In this document: positions 11,620-22,644 of the stretch, piece after piece
How the letters are laid out: every line of letters begins with the position of its first letter
How positions within the stretch are numbered: position 1 is the stretch's first letter
Notes under the pieces: generated by a model
The model's input: the letters and a program-made list of their open reading frames with translations, nothing else
Told to the model about the DNA's origin: nothing
The model's database searches: none
Origin: Craterostigma plantagineum
Lineage: Eukaryota; Streptophyta; Magnoliopsida; Lamiales; Linderniaceae
Direction: 5' to 3'
Length of the DNA: 64,000 nucleotides
NCBI GenBank assembly: GCA_027422505.1
Contig: JAPQWV010000018.1
Location: forward strand, 15,828,001-15,892,000
Program-made: the position numbers and the translations under genes

Positions 11620-14416
11620 TGTCGCGACCCTACTTCCTAATTAAATTAGTTGGCGGATTTCCGCAACAGAAGTCGCGGAGGACCCGATTTATTGAAAACT
11701 TTTAATAAAATAATTTACATTATAAATATATATACCAAAAGTCGGGTTTTACAAAAAACGTCATATCTACATACCGGGCCGAAGCCCCAAAATCTATCCC
11801 GACTAAACTAAACTACGCCTCTCCACAGGTCGCGTCCCATGTACCGCTCCGCCCTCAAAAGCCCGTGGAGTCACCGCCGCCAGCCCGCCTATAGCTAACC
11901 CTGACACCCATCGGTGTCGGGCGCAGTCTCACCTATAAAATAAAACCCTGAGCAAAAACGCCCAGTAGGTGGTAGTAAAAACATGCAATGCATATGCGTG
12001 CGTGCACTCAACCCAATCCCATGTCCTCACACATGAAATATGCACGCTCGACCTATCTCACGTCTCGTCACATATCAGGGCCATAGGCTAGACTCGGCAC
12101 CCACGCGCGCATGGCAAGGTACGCCATAATCATGCGGTAGCCTACGCCGGCCGTGCCGGGTCGCTTCTTCCGCACACAATCTCAACCCGACGGTGTTACA
12201 CCTTGGTGTAACTCCCCGAGTAGTCTACCACTACCCGGGTAGACAGGAATCTCACATCTGTCTGCCGTCCCTGAGCCAATATAATATCGGTGGTGTGCAC
12301 CTCGGGTGGCTCAATCCCGAGTAGATGGGTGTCGCAAACCCCCTCTCCCACCAGGTGCCCTATCGAGTCTAGACCTGACTACCAACATCAGTAACTCTAC
12401 CCCACTCATCCGACACCGTAAGGCGTCACCGTATAAATACGGTACATCATCACTCTCACCCGTGCATGTCGTGATATGCACATAAAAATCAGTCACATGA
12501 ACACATCACATTTCATAAAATCGTAAATAGTAAAACACGTAAAATATTATACTTTATTAAAATCCGATACTAGGCCGAAGGTTTTAAAATCCCAAAATAT
12601 TATTTATAATTTAAAATATGGGTTGACTCTATTTATATATGATAATACCAAAATATTTTATTTTAAAATTGATTTGGGCTTAAAATGATTTTATCAAAGT
12701 ATTGGGCCTAAAATAGGGCAAGGCCCAAAATCAAAACCGCTGGTCAAAGCCCAAGACAATAATCGCCCGAAACCCACATTTAAAACCTTGGTCAACGCGC
12801 GAAACGATCGGGTCAACGCCCGATTCGCGAAATCACTCACAGCGTTTTGCACGTCGTCCAATTTAAAATGGGTCAACCCGAAACTCAACGAGTCAAAATC
12901 AAATTCGCAAACCATCGCTGAAATCGCAATTCGTTCGATTTGGCCCGCGAAACCTGATTTCAGCCCGCGAAACCTGATTCGAGCCCGCGAAAGACCTGAC
13001 TCTCTCACAGGAATCACCCTGCGTATTGAAGTCGGCCCGCGAAACTCAAAGTCGGCCCGCGAAACTCAAAATCAGCCCGCGCGCTATCTCACGACCTTCG
13101 AAACGGCTTCAGCCCGCGAAACTCGACTTCCACTCACGCACCTTAAATCGTTTAGGCCCGCGAAACTCTTTTCTAACCCGAAATTCCAATCGGCCAATTT
13201 CCTATTTAATCGCAATCGCCCGAAACTAATAATCGGTCGAAACTAATAATCTCTCGATTTTCAAAATCGCCTAATTCGTCAAAATCAGTCAACCCGCGAA
13301 ACTAAATCCGCCCGAAACTCGTCTAATTTAAAATCAATCGAATCCCAATAATCGCCTGAAAATTAAAATCAATCTAAACGAACAACCTCTCGATTCCAAA
13401 ATCGCCCGAAACTCGTCTAATACCTAATTCACATAGCACACCCCCGAAACCGCAAGAATCGCCCGATCTCTCTAAACCTTCATACTATCACCCTAAAATT
13501 TCCAGAAATCTCACACGTTCTCCATCACATAAGCACATCGATTAATTCATCCAGTCCAAGAACTCATATGTTGAGCTCGAAATCACGTTAAAACAGATAG
13601 CAAACATACCACGAAAATTATCAAAACTGTAAAACTCAAAAATATAAAATTCGATTGGCCTTCCAATCGAATTTTAGCAACTTTACGGAATGTAATACGC
13701 TTTAAAAAAGTTTGTAGGGGTATAAACCACCTACCTATCCTCCAAGCTAAATTTGATCAACTTCCTAAGCTGAAAATCAGATTGAGCTAGTCGAACTCCA
13801 CTCCCCCTTGTCTCGCCCGTAACCTATATTTGCTCTAACCTCATTTAATCCTTTAAACCATGTGAAATAATAAGTTCACTAGATTATGGAGGGGATTCTT
13901 ACCACCTTATGCTCGTTGGAATATTTCCTAGGTTGAAAGTCGACTTGAGCTTGCAAAAATTTCCCTTGTTCCACTCGTTACTTTGAAGATATGTAAATGG
14001 AGGTTTTTCTTTTGCTTTCTCTCCCTAATATCACGTTTTCTCCTTAGCCAAATAATGAATATTTTATGCAAAATATCCACTCAAGGCATGGTCTTCAACG
14101 TGGGTTTCCCTCAATTCAAGGAAGCTTGTCCTTATCTTGTTATTTTAACTCAATTGGGCCATTAATTCACTTGGGCTATTTCATTCTAAACTAGTCCTCC
14201 AAGTTGGGCCCTTACTAATTAATTTGGGCTTAATGTTATTTGATCTACATTGCGACTTGGGTTTTCCAAATATTTTCGGTCCATAGTATTTATTCGTTCT
14301 CGGGCCCAAACTAATATCTTCGTCTCACTCCCGAAAATTCGATTTTGTTCGAAAATCGTCTTCATTAATTTCGGACATTACAAAAATAATCCCGTATTAA
14401 TTTTACGGGTATTACA
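11620..14416 (-). mobile_element. Solo LTR (2.8 kb) of a second gypsy-like family, inside gag
   Basis: The segment runs from TGTCGCGACCC to GGGTATTACA, giving TG...CA ends, and is framed by the 5 bp duplication GTTAC. It holds no gag or pol, so it is read as a solo LTR formed by LTR-LTR recombination. It includes many CCCGCGAAAC-type short repeats between 12940 and 13330 and a near-palindrome CCGTATAAATACGG near 12430. The orientation is uncertain: the start TGTAATACCCG on the minus strand resembles long LTRs of Del/Tekay chromoviruses as I remember them, but this is a guess. ORFs over it (for example 12788-13246) follow the short repeats and are not genes. Confidence 0.8.
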
Positions 14417-14421
14417 GTTAC
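14417..14421. repeat. Target duplication GTTAC, right copy
   Basis: This matches 11615-11619 and proves that the 2,797 bp between them is one insertion. Confidence 0.85.
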
Positions 14422-14866
14422 CGCAGCATCCACCGCGTTTCTCACCAACAAGTCTAGCTGCTCTATCATCATAGTTATGGGAGTTTGAGGCGGGACCGCT
14501 CCCGACGGTCCTGCAAAGGTGGGTGACGGCGTAACCACTGGGGCCTCGATCGGCGAGGCTAACCAGATCCGGCATAGGGCTTTTCTCCGCGTTCCCCGCG
14601 ACTTCCTCGAATCGTCCTTGCAGGTTTTGCGTCAATGGTGGTTGTTCTTCCATTCTTACCAACTCCTATCTGTCCTCAAGATTTACTGCTTTCCGAGCGG
14701 TAGTAATCTTTTGCTATCTCTTCCACGTCTCACCTTCACACAGTCGCAAGCTCAGTTTGTCTTCCTTGCTTTATCTTCAAACAGACCCAGAAACAGTCTG
14801 CCTCCCTTGCTATTTCTACCCAGCGAACTCACATCTCAGGCCATCTTTCCCACAGACGGCGCCATT
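14422..14866 (-). pseudogene. Gag N-terminus, leader and primer-binding site of the Tat-type element
   Basis: The minus strand reads from the LTR edge into a primer-binding site TGGCGCCGTCTGTGGGAA (about 14847-14864), which fits the 3' end of tRNA-Asp used by Tat and Athila elements. The leader follows, then the start of gag near 14662 (MEEQPPLTQNLQGRFEEVAG). Gag is cut at 14421 by the solo LTR. Confidence 0.75.
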
Positions 14867-15567
14867 TGATGCGGGTTTGACCCCGATCAATAATATTTGG
14901 TCCGAGAAAAATGGTGATGGGTGAAACGGACTGGGCCTTGTGTTCTTGATGCGTCTTAGAATATGTATTTTAATGTTAAAGAAGAGAAAAGGTGAAAGAG
15001 ACACAGATTTTACGTGGTTCGGACAGGTGTACTACGTCCACGGGCCGCCGGAAACAGTATTCACTAGTCACAGTCGGGAAATACACACTCAAGCTCACTT
15101 CACTCGTTACAGTGTGTTAATGGCGAAAACCAGAGTGAAGAAGATGAATATGAGATATTTTCTAAGTGTTTTTTGTGTTTTGTTGAGTCTGTCTTGAACC
15201 TCGTCTTGAGTCTGTCTTGAACCTCGTCTTGATCTGTATTTTCCTAGCTGGCACTTCTTTGGGACCACTTGATAGCGACATCCGGTACGGCCTAGGAGAG
15301 GCGGCACCTGCGAAGTGTACTATTGTCAGACTGGCGCGCCTCCTCTCTGTTCACAATGTCAACCACTCGCAGCACTCCACGTGTCCTTTGGTCGGCTTTA
15401 TACAGGATTTCCCGCTCAAACTGCTTTGCTGTCAGAATCCGTTCTACTTTTTCCGTACGAGGTCCCAGGTCCCCATATATCCTACCCACCTGGCCATATG
15501 TCCTAAAAGTCACTGTCTTCAGGTGGTCAAGTTAGGAGGAATGCTGAACCGAAGGTCACCCCTATCA
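14867..15567 (-). repeat. 5' LTR of the Tat-type element
   Basis: On the minus strand it begins TGATAGGGGTGACC at 15567 and ends CCCGCATCA at 14867, 701 bp, directly beside the primer-binding site. It contains the ACGTGGTTCGG...CTACGTCCACGGGCC motif near 15011-15047. Related LTRs recur at 42236, 44472, 45237, 48855, 53638 and, inverted, at 54471. Confidence 0.85.
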
Positions 15568-16939
15568 ATATGATACTCGTGATATTAACTTCTTAGTTCT
15601 AGTACGCGCGTTACGTCTACAGTGTAATGCAATGTATAGTATGTCGGCAAAATTAATTTACGGTATTAAATACCTGCAGGCTCTATTACATATCTATGAA
15701 TGAATTAAATAAGCTTCGGCAATAATGGTGGTAGAAAAATGAAAAAAAAAAGAAAAAATATATATTCTCTAGAAAAAAAAAGGAGCTATGGTTGTACGAA
15801 CGGACGATAAAAAAGAGGATGGCACTGAGTGATTGTTGTTCTTTAAGGAAACACTTGTTGAGGTACATATGAAGTTTCCTTGTACAAAATGATCGATCAA
15901 CTTCAGGAGTGTATTATTTAAAATATTCACCATTAATAAATGATTATTATTTTACTATATACGTAATATTCTATATTTCCTTGTAACCATAATGTAGTAA
16001 AGAGGTCATTATGAATATGAGACCGGTTTCCTATTATTTTTTGTCGGCCATTATTACAATCTAGTTTGTTATGGATTCCTATTTATATATTAGGAATTAT
16101 GAAGCATATTAAACTTAATATAAGGTCAATATGTATATTAAGATTCTAAGAGGATACTTAATCTTTTCAATATTACTGCGTGCTTGCATTTATACCGGGA
16201 AAGATGTGTCCTAAATAATAGTACCACAAAAGTATGGTATATTAAATATGTGGGACCAGTTTCAAACTTATCTTCTACACTACCAATGAATTGTAAATAT
16301 TATATAATGAGCAATTAATGATGTTGTGGTCAACTTGCATGCGTAAATTTAGATAATTTATTTAATTAATTACTTTAGATATAAAAAAAGTTGTGTTAAG
16401 CATGCAAATCTAATCAATAATTAATAATACCATATAGTAACAATTAATTATTATTAATTAATATTTTGAAAAACATTAAAAAATTTCCTTAGAAGTTTCA
16501 TTCTTTTATTTTCCCCGATAATCATATGATATTGTAGACCTTAAAAAGATTTCCAATAAAGCAATCGATTAAGCATAACTATGCATTGCCCTACAAAAAA
16601 TGATTTGATGAGACCCAACACCATTAAACACACCTTTTCACCACTTGAATAAAACCATATCGCCCTCTCCTACACTACAATAATAAATTGCTTGCAAGAA
16701 CATATAATCTTGTAACGGTATATTATGTTTCTTGAATCAAATCATATCGTCGCCCTCTCCACACACAGAACAACATCTCTATTGTTTAGCTAGCAATTTT
16801 TTTTATTGAAAAAAAGAAGAGCCGTATGCGTAAGCGCAAGGAAATTCACCAAACTAGGGACATTTACATCATTTTCCACATTTATTATAAATAAAAGCAC
16901 GCAGAAAACTTTCCTCTCCAACTGAAAACGACTAGAAGC

Positions 16940-16942
<3 letters not shown>

Positions 16943-16973
<31 letters not shown>
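16943..16973. repeat. (TC)n microsatellite, distal promoter
   Basis: About 15 TC units lie roughly 310 bp upstream of the PHD-finger ATG. GA/CT tracts like this are known binding sites for plant BBR/BPC GAGA-binding proteins; use here is inferred only. Confidence 0.7.
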
Positions 16974-16977
<4 letters not shown>

Positions 16978-17138
16978 TCTCAAGAAATAATTACTACCAC
17001 TTTAATAAGTAAAAGAGCCTATAAAGTAATCAACCACAAATAAGGGATTCAATCAATTGAAAATAAATTCATCGAAACCCAAATATCCCACACCGACTTG
17101 AACCAACTTGCCCAGAATATCTCTCTCTCTCTCTCTCT

Positions 17139-17173
<35 letters not shown>

Positions 17174-17180
17174 TATCTTC

Positions 17181-17190
17181 TCTATATAAG
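17181..17190 (+). promoter_or_regulatory. Candidate TATA box of the PHD-finger gene
   Basis: CTATATAAG stands about 100 bp upstream of the ATG at 17286, after a CT tract and a TA tract. The spacing suits a leader of about 70 bases. Confidence 0.55.
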
Positions 17191-17285
17191 TTTGTACTTC
17201 TGCTCCTCGACTTCTAGTTCTCAGTACCTCTCAAACATAAAAGACTATTCATCAAAGACGAAGAGAAGAAGCACAGAGAAGAAAA

Positions 17286-17403
17286 ATGGTGGATCATAAT
17301 CTCCAAACTGTGTGTTGTATGTGTGGTGACGTGGGCTTTTCGGACAAGCTTTTTCGCTGCTCAAAGTGCTGCTTTCGCTTCCAACACTCGTAAGAACTCA
17401 TAC

Positions 17404-17450
<47 letters not shown>

Positions 17451-17967
17451 CATACATATAGGCATATATTTGCGATTTGCTGTGAATGTGTAGCGAGTGC
17501 GTCCTCGTGACATAAATCTTGACTGTAAGAAACGACTGCAATCCCATGAATGATTGTCTTGGCGAGAAGTGATTGAGTGAGATTTTTGGGGGTTTTTTTA
17601 AACATCTATATTTATTTATTTATAAGTTTATATATATATATATATATATATAATATTTATATATATGTTTGCTTGTAGATATTGCAGCAATTATTACAGT
17701 GAGTACGCAGAGCCCATGGGAATATGTGATTGGTGCCAATGTGAAGAGAGGAACTCATCGTCGTCGTTATCGACGAGACATAATAATTCGTTAAGAAATA
17801 ACGATTACCATAATAAGACTTCGTCTTACTCCGGCGACAAAATCAAGCAGAACCGCCGGAGCTCCGGCGGCGCTACGGCGGAGAAGGCCGCCGCTGTGAA
17901 AACTCCTTCGCCGCGGCCCGGCGGTGGTCCCCGGAGGTACAAGCTTCTCAAGGATGTTATGTGCTGA
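17286..17967 (+). CDS. Plant PHD-type zinc-finger protein, two exons
   Basis: Exons are 17286-17389 and 17679-17967, joined TC|A in frame (GTAAG donor, TGTAG acceptor), giving about 130 residues. Residues 9-55 form a Cys4-His-Cys3 zinc finger: CCMCGDVGFSDKLFRCSKC, FQHSYCSNYY, then CDWCQCEE. A Ser/Asn/Arg-rich linker follows and a conserved end RRYKLLKDVMC. This layout, short length and C-terminal KYKLLKDVMC-type motif match a plant-specific family annotated as RING/FYVE/PHD-type zinc-finger proteins of unproven biochemical function; histone-tail reading is possible but not shown. The ATG is the first after the TATA box and gives the expected N-terminus (VDxNLQTVCCMCGDVGF). The single intron splits the finger and starts with a CT microsatellite. 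The gene looks intact. Confidence 0.9.
17408..17448. repeat. (CT)n microsatellite at the start of the intron
   Basis: About 20 CT units begin 18 bases inside the intron of the PHD-finger gene. This is the third CT tract within 510 bp around its start. Confidence 0.8.
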
Positions 17968-19166
17968 TTAATTATTATTGGGGTTCGTCGATCGTTTTGT
18001 TTGCGGAATTTTTGCCGATGAGATATATATATACCGTGTATAATAATATAGTTGTGTGTGTGTGTGTGTTTTTTTCGTGCGTGTATTATATGTAGATAGG
18101 TATTAATATATGGAAACTTTATCCCCATGAGTTCAATTTCCCGACAAAGCTTAGTAATATAATAATGGCGCTAAGCCGCGTATAGACTATGTATAACAGT
18201 GTAAATTAATAACTATACCTTCCTTCTTCCTTTTTTATTTTTCCAATTATATGGCCACAAATCAATTTTCCTTTTTGATATGCTTAAAATGTACTATTTA
18301 TTGTAGTTAGTAAGCAAATCTTTATATATCACATACTCTCGACTTTTATTTTCTAATATAATTTGGATTGGTATATCAAATGTGATTCTTGATATATCTT
18401 TCTAAGGTTTCTTCTTTTCCGAATTATTTCACAATGCCATTGTAATCTTCACATTCCTACTAATTCAGAACAGATTCTGAATCTTATTATCAATTATGAG
18501 TTTCATCTCTACTAGCACACTCTGATTGCGTTATTTAACTCGGTATCTAATTGCACAAAATAATTAAAATTAGCTCATAGCATTCATAAAAATAAAAGCT
18601 AATTATTGAGTCGAAATGTGAGGACTATGGTAATAATCGTAAAAATCTCCACCCTAGGAAGGAAAAAAAAAACTCTAAAATTTAGAGCCACTAGTTTTGA
18701 TTTAGGAGTTACATCAGAATCTTATATGGAGTCACTTGCGAAAGAGACTTGAAGATAATGCGGTTTTGGATGTACAAACATGTCATACAATGTTGTCTAG
18801 GATTTTATATCATATTTTATTTTTAAATACAAGTTCAACCCTTCTCAAGTAGTCCAAGTAAATGATCTATATAATTAAAGGTCGAACTTGCATATAAATT
18901 CCAATAATAATTCTCCTTTTGTCGACACGTATATGGATTTTTGTAATAATGATAAATATTTATAGTGTGCGTAACACGATGTGGTGCCGCGGATGCAAAG
19001 GATTCATATGGCTATGGGCCATTGTCGTTGAACTTGAAACACTATAAATGATCTAAACTATTTCATAAATTATATGAAATAAAAAAGGGACCTGGTTAAT
19101 ATTGAGAATCTATCAAGAACGACATCGGTGAATTTTTTCAGTTGAGAAAGCTTTTGCTAATGCTTA
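17968..19166. other. 3' flank of the PHD-finger gene and intergenic DNA
   Basis: A short GT microsatellite lies near 18053-18069. The rest is AT-rich with no recognisable gene or repeat. Confidence 0.55.
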
Positions 19167-19672
19167 GACCATCTCCAACCGAAGAACGCATTCTCAAACT
19201 CAAATTCAAACTCATTCCCAAAATGCAGTAATTATTCTCCAACCGTTAAACTTATCCTCAAACGCAAAAGAATATTGTGTAATATTCTGTTCTGAAATCA
19301 ACTTTTATAAATTTATACTATCCATATATTTTATATGTTACATATTAGAAGAAAAAGTAAAATTAAAATATTATTTAAATATTTGTGTTGCAATTATAAA
19401 AATCATTTTGGAATTTATACATGTAAAAGACCAAAATAAATTTGATAAAAAAAGATAAACTAAAATATTTTGGAGGAAAAGCAAATTATAAAATTAAAAG
19501 GGGTTGTTTTATACAACTTATAGACTTTTGCGTTGGATCATAATGCAAATGCATCTTTGCGTGTACAGGTGAGAGAAAATATTAAAAAACCCATTTTGCA
19601 TCCAACAATCAGCATCGAGTGGAGTGATTTTTTCGGTATGCGATTCCTTTTCAGAACCGATTGGAGTTGCTC
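19167..19672. mobile_element. Tourist-like (PIF/Harbinger) MITE
   Basis: The ends are GACCATCTCCAACCG and CGATTGGAGTTGCTC, imperfect inverted repeats, with TTA on both sides (19164-19166 and 19673-19675), the target duplication of Harbinger-type elements. It is 506 bp with no coding capacity. Related fragments occur near 40075-40200 and, inverted, near 55950-56095. Confidence 0.75.
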
Positions 19673-19768
19673 TTAGTCACGATCGATAATTTCTGCGAGA
19701 AAATAATTTTCTAAAAGAAAAATATTTGTAATGGATTATGGGTTTTGAAGAAAATATACTGATGTGTC

Positions 19769-19785
19769 AGTGTCACTAATCGAGT
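19769..19785. repeat. Target duplication of the L1 element, left copy
   Basis: AGTGTCACTAATCGAGT here matches AGTGTCGCTAATCGAGT at 26599-26615 with one difference. Confidence 0.85.
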
Positions 19786-19830
19786 AGAATCCCCTCTCTC
19801 ACTATGAGTGATTTTCTCTCTACTTTTGAG

Positions 19831-20687
19831 CAGTGTTGTAAAAATCGGTCTAGGCGCCCGCCTAGGCGCCGATTAGGCGCTAGTCGGGCCCAGCCGTGGC
19901 GAAAATAGCCTATTCGGCCGAAAAATCGCTAACACGACTAATCGGGCCACTAATCAGTCAAATCGGCCAATTATTCGGTCAAATCGTCCGATAAATCGGG
20001 CAATGTAGTTTTACAAAGTCCAATAGCCCAAATAAATAATTAATAATTTCGAAGCCCATGAAATATTTATACTATGAAGCATTTTTTCAGCCCATAAAGG
20101 CAAGGCGTAGATGATAATATCAAAGTACGTGTGTATTTATAGCAAATATTTCAGCTCCCTCTCTGTTAGCTAATCGGTGGTTGACAAGAATAACAAGGCA
20201 AAAATATCAATATTAAATTAACGATCCATAGCTCACTCTTTTGGAAATAAACAAAAAAAAAGAAAAATAGATAGAGAAGTTTGTTGAACTGTTATTAAAT
20301 AACAACGAAAACTATATCTATTAAAAGTTAAAGCATATGAATTTTTTTATTTAACTAAGAGAGCCTTTTATGCGTGGTTAAAATATTAAATAAATACATA
20401 TAAACTAAAAAAATAGGATATCTTAGTCCCGCATCAATTTTAAAACATTATTTTTGTATTAATATTATGTAGTTGCATTGTGTGAATATTTATTAAATGT
20501 CTAGATAAATGTGATTTACCTTTAATTTGATACAATGTTTGCATATTTGATGTATAGAAAATAAACAATAAAAAATGTATATACCGTATAATTTCCGCCT
20601 AGAAACCGCCTAGGCCCCGCCTAGACGGTCTAGGCGCTAGGCCCCCCTCGGGCGCCTAGGTAGCGCCTACCGCTTTTTACAACCTTG
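19831..20687. mobile_element. Non-autonomous hAT element in the L1 5' end
   Basis: The ends are CAGTGTTGTAAAAATCGG and CCGCTTTTTACAACCTTG, imperfect inverted repeats, flanked by a perfect 8 bp duplication CTTTTGAG (19823-19830 and 20688-20695), the size made by hAT transposases. Both subterminal regions are packed with CTAGGCGCC-type motifs, possible transposase-binding repeats. It is 857 bp and has no transposase. It lies 45 bp inside the L1, so it inserted after it. Confidence 0.9.
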
Positions 20688-20695
20688 CTTTTGAG

Positions 20696-21040
20696 AGTCT
20701 TTTCTCTCATTTGTGAGTGGTTACCGCTTCATCCATATTTCAAATCTCTAAATCACTAGGACATGTATTCTTGATCGATGTTCCGATTCTTACGAGGAAG
20801 GCTGTCTCTTATCAATCTTAACTGTTTGTGACAGCGACTCATGACATAGGTGTAGTCGATCCTTTTCACTAACTTTATCTCATCTCTTTTCTTTTCCATC
20901 CCTTTATCTGTTTGTCTTTCAGTGTCTTGCAACATCTTATCCCTGGGTGTAATTGTCTCTCTGATATCTCGAGGGTTTCAAGCAGGAACATTGCGTGCTA
21001 TATTTCGCCGTGGCTTCGGGGGGTGATCCGTGAAACTGAT
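20696..21040 (+). other. 5' UTR of the L1 element
   Basis: This is the L1 leader between the hAT insertion and the likely ORF1 start at 21041. An upstream ATG at 20912 is in frame with 21041-21379, so ORF1 could begin earlier. Confidence 0.5.
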
Positions 21041-22396
21041 ATGATGGATTCGGCTGATATCACACTTACAATGGAGGAGCTTGACGGGATCTTATTATCT
21101 GAGGATGTTGTTGGCCATCATAAGCGACATGGTGGATTTGATGTGGTTGGACGCATCTTGTCGAAGAAGTCCTTCAATTTTGAAGCTGTGAAGGCTACAT
21201 TACAAACAACTTTTAATCTTGGGAAAGGAATGGAGATGTATCAATTGGATGACAATCGTTTTATCATTCGTTTCTTCCATGAGATCGACAGGAAGAGAAC
21301 GTTGTTGGCTTCCCCTGGACCTTTGAAAAGCAGCTTGTTCTTCTGCAAGAAATTAATGGGAATGATGACCCTGCTGTGATCGATCTAAACCGGTGCTCAT
21401 TTCAAGTCCAGGTTCATAATATCCCGGATTGGGCTCGATTTGAGAAGGTTGCGGAAATTATTGGTAACAACTTGGGGGATTTGTTGAGTCGGATGCTAAA
21501 AACTCACTGCCTTGGCAACGTTTATCCGGATTAGAGTCCCCATTGATGTTCGTAAACCGCTAAGAAGGGTGATGAAATTACAGCTCGAGGGACAACGCGA
21601 AGTGTTCGTTAAATTCAAATACGAACGTCTACCTAATTTTTGTTACTTGTGCGGGCTTCTGGACCATGAACAAACATCATGTCCGCTCCAGTATGAGGAG
21701 GGTTTCGAAATGGATGTGAAGAGGTTTCCCTATGATGCTACCCTTCGAGCAACTCATGACAATTCTATGATGCGTCGTATTAAGGGCTCATCCGTCTCAA
21801 ATGGTGGTTCCGCCCCCTCCAAACCTACTCCTAGCCACACCAAAACAAACCCTAGCCATGGTCAATTGCCAATCGTAAACCCTAGTCAGCCGTCAATCCC
21901 AAACCCTAGTTTCGAAAACATATCACATTCCCTTGATTCTCTCCCTACATTTAAATCATCCCCTAATTATGCCAACTCGTTTGAATTTTTCAAATCCCCA
22001 TCCATTATTACCAATTATTCAATCATCACTCCTCCCCTTATTGCCAATTATCCAATCATTACTCCCTATATTATCCCTACCAAAAATATTGCTCTGCCCA
22101 TTTCATACCAATCATCCAATCCACAAAATTTAGGAACCATCAATTCGCCCCATTCAACCCAAGATTTGAGCTCTATTCAATCCAAAAGTAGTAAACCTAC
22201 CTTAGTGGAGCAATCGACCAATAAGGAAAAGGAAACATTGACCACTACCCAGTCAAAGCAGACCACCACCACTCCAAATTTGGCCCCACCCATACAACCC
22301 CAATTTACCCAAAAACCCACCCAAAAGCCTTCTTTGTACGATGCTGCTTTGGTCAGCTCGAAGCCTGCATTATGCCCCTCTCCCCAAAGCTGTTAA
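21041..22396 (+). pseudogene. L1 ORF1 protein (DUF4283 and CCHC knuckle), frameshifted
   Basis: The first part (21041-21379) is the DUF4283-type N-terminal domain of plant L1 ORF1 (MDSADITLTMEELDGILL ... FIIRFFHEIDR). A frameshift follows. The second part (21512-22396) has a zinc knuckle CYLCGLLDHEQTSC (CX2CX4HX4C) after VFVKFKYERLPNF, then a long Pro/Ser/Asn/Thr-rich tail. In the family this protein binds LINE RNA. The tail is low complexity and varies between elements. Confidence 0.82.
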
Positions 22397-22644
22397 CCTT
22401 CTCAGAAATTTAAAGAGAAAAGCCTGACCCAAAACCTAGGTTAGCTCGTAAGAAATCTGTGATCTTCCCCAACCTAAATCGGCCATATTTCTCAAAAATT
22501 CCTTTGACCTTTACCCACGAAAATGTAAGGCCTCATTTGACCTCAACATCGAACCCCCAAAAAGAAAGCTACGGTAACCTACATGGATGCAATGGACACT
22601 TCAGAAGGATTGGCGGAGGCTGTGGAGCAGCCCCGTCGAGAATT

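Larger units (their letters stand above)
5851..15567 (-). mobile_element. Degenerate Tat-type Ty3/gypsy retrotransposon
   Basis: Read on the minus strand the order is LTR (15567-14867), primer-binding site, gag, protease, reverse transcriptase, RNase H, a second archaeal-type RNase H, integrase, then tandem repeats (6105-5855). The extra RNase H after RT/RNase H, the TGGCGCC primer-binding site (tRNA-Asp type) and tandem repeats behind pol are features of the plant Tat lineage (Retand/Ogre relatives). All reading frames carry shifts or stops. No LTR is visible at the left end, so the 3' LTR is lost and no target duplication can be checked. A 2.8 kb solo LTR of another family interrupts gag. 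Confidence 0.85.
15568..17285. other. Intergenic DNA and promoter region of the PHD-finger gene
   Basis: AT-rich DNA without genes. It holds CT microsatellites (16943-16973 and about 17119-17139), a TA microsatellite (about 17141-17168) and a TATATAAG box near 17183, all upstream of the PHD-finger gene. Confidence 0.6.

Noticed and set aside
12788..13246. 152-codon plus-strand ORF (and a partner on the minus strand)
   Set aside because: It lies in the solo LTR and follows the CCCGCGAAAC short repeats; the composition is repetitive and there is no domain.
17294..17605. 103-codon minus-strand ORF opposite the PHD-finger gene
   Set aside because: It reads through the CT microsatellite (an Arg-Glu run) and antisense to a clear exon.
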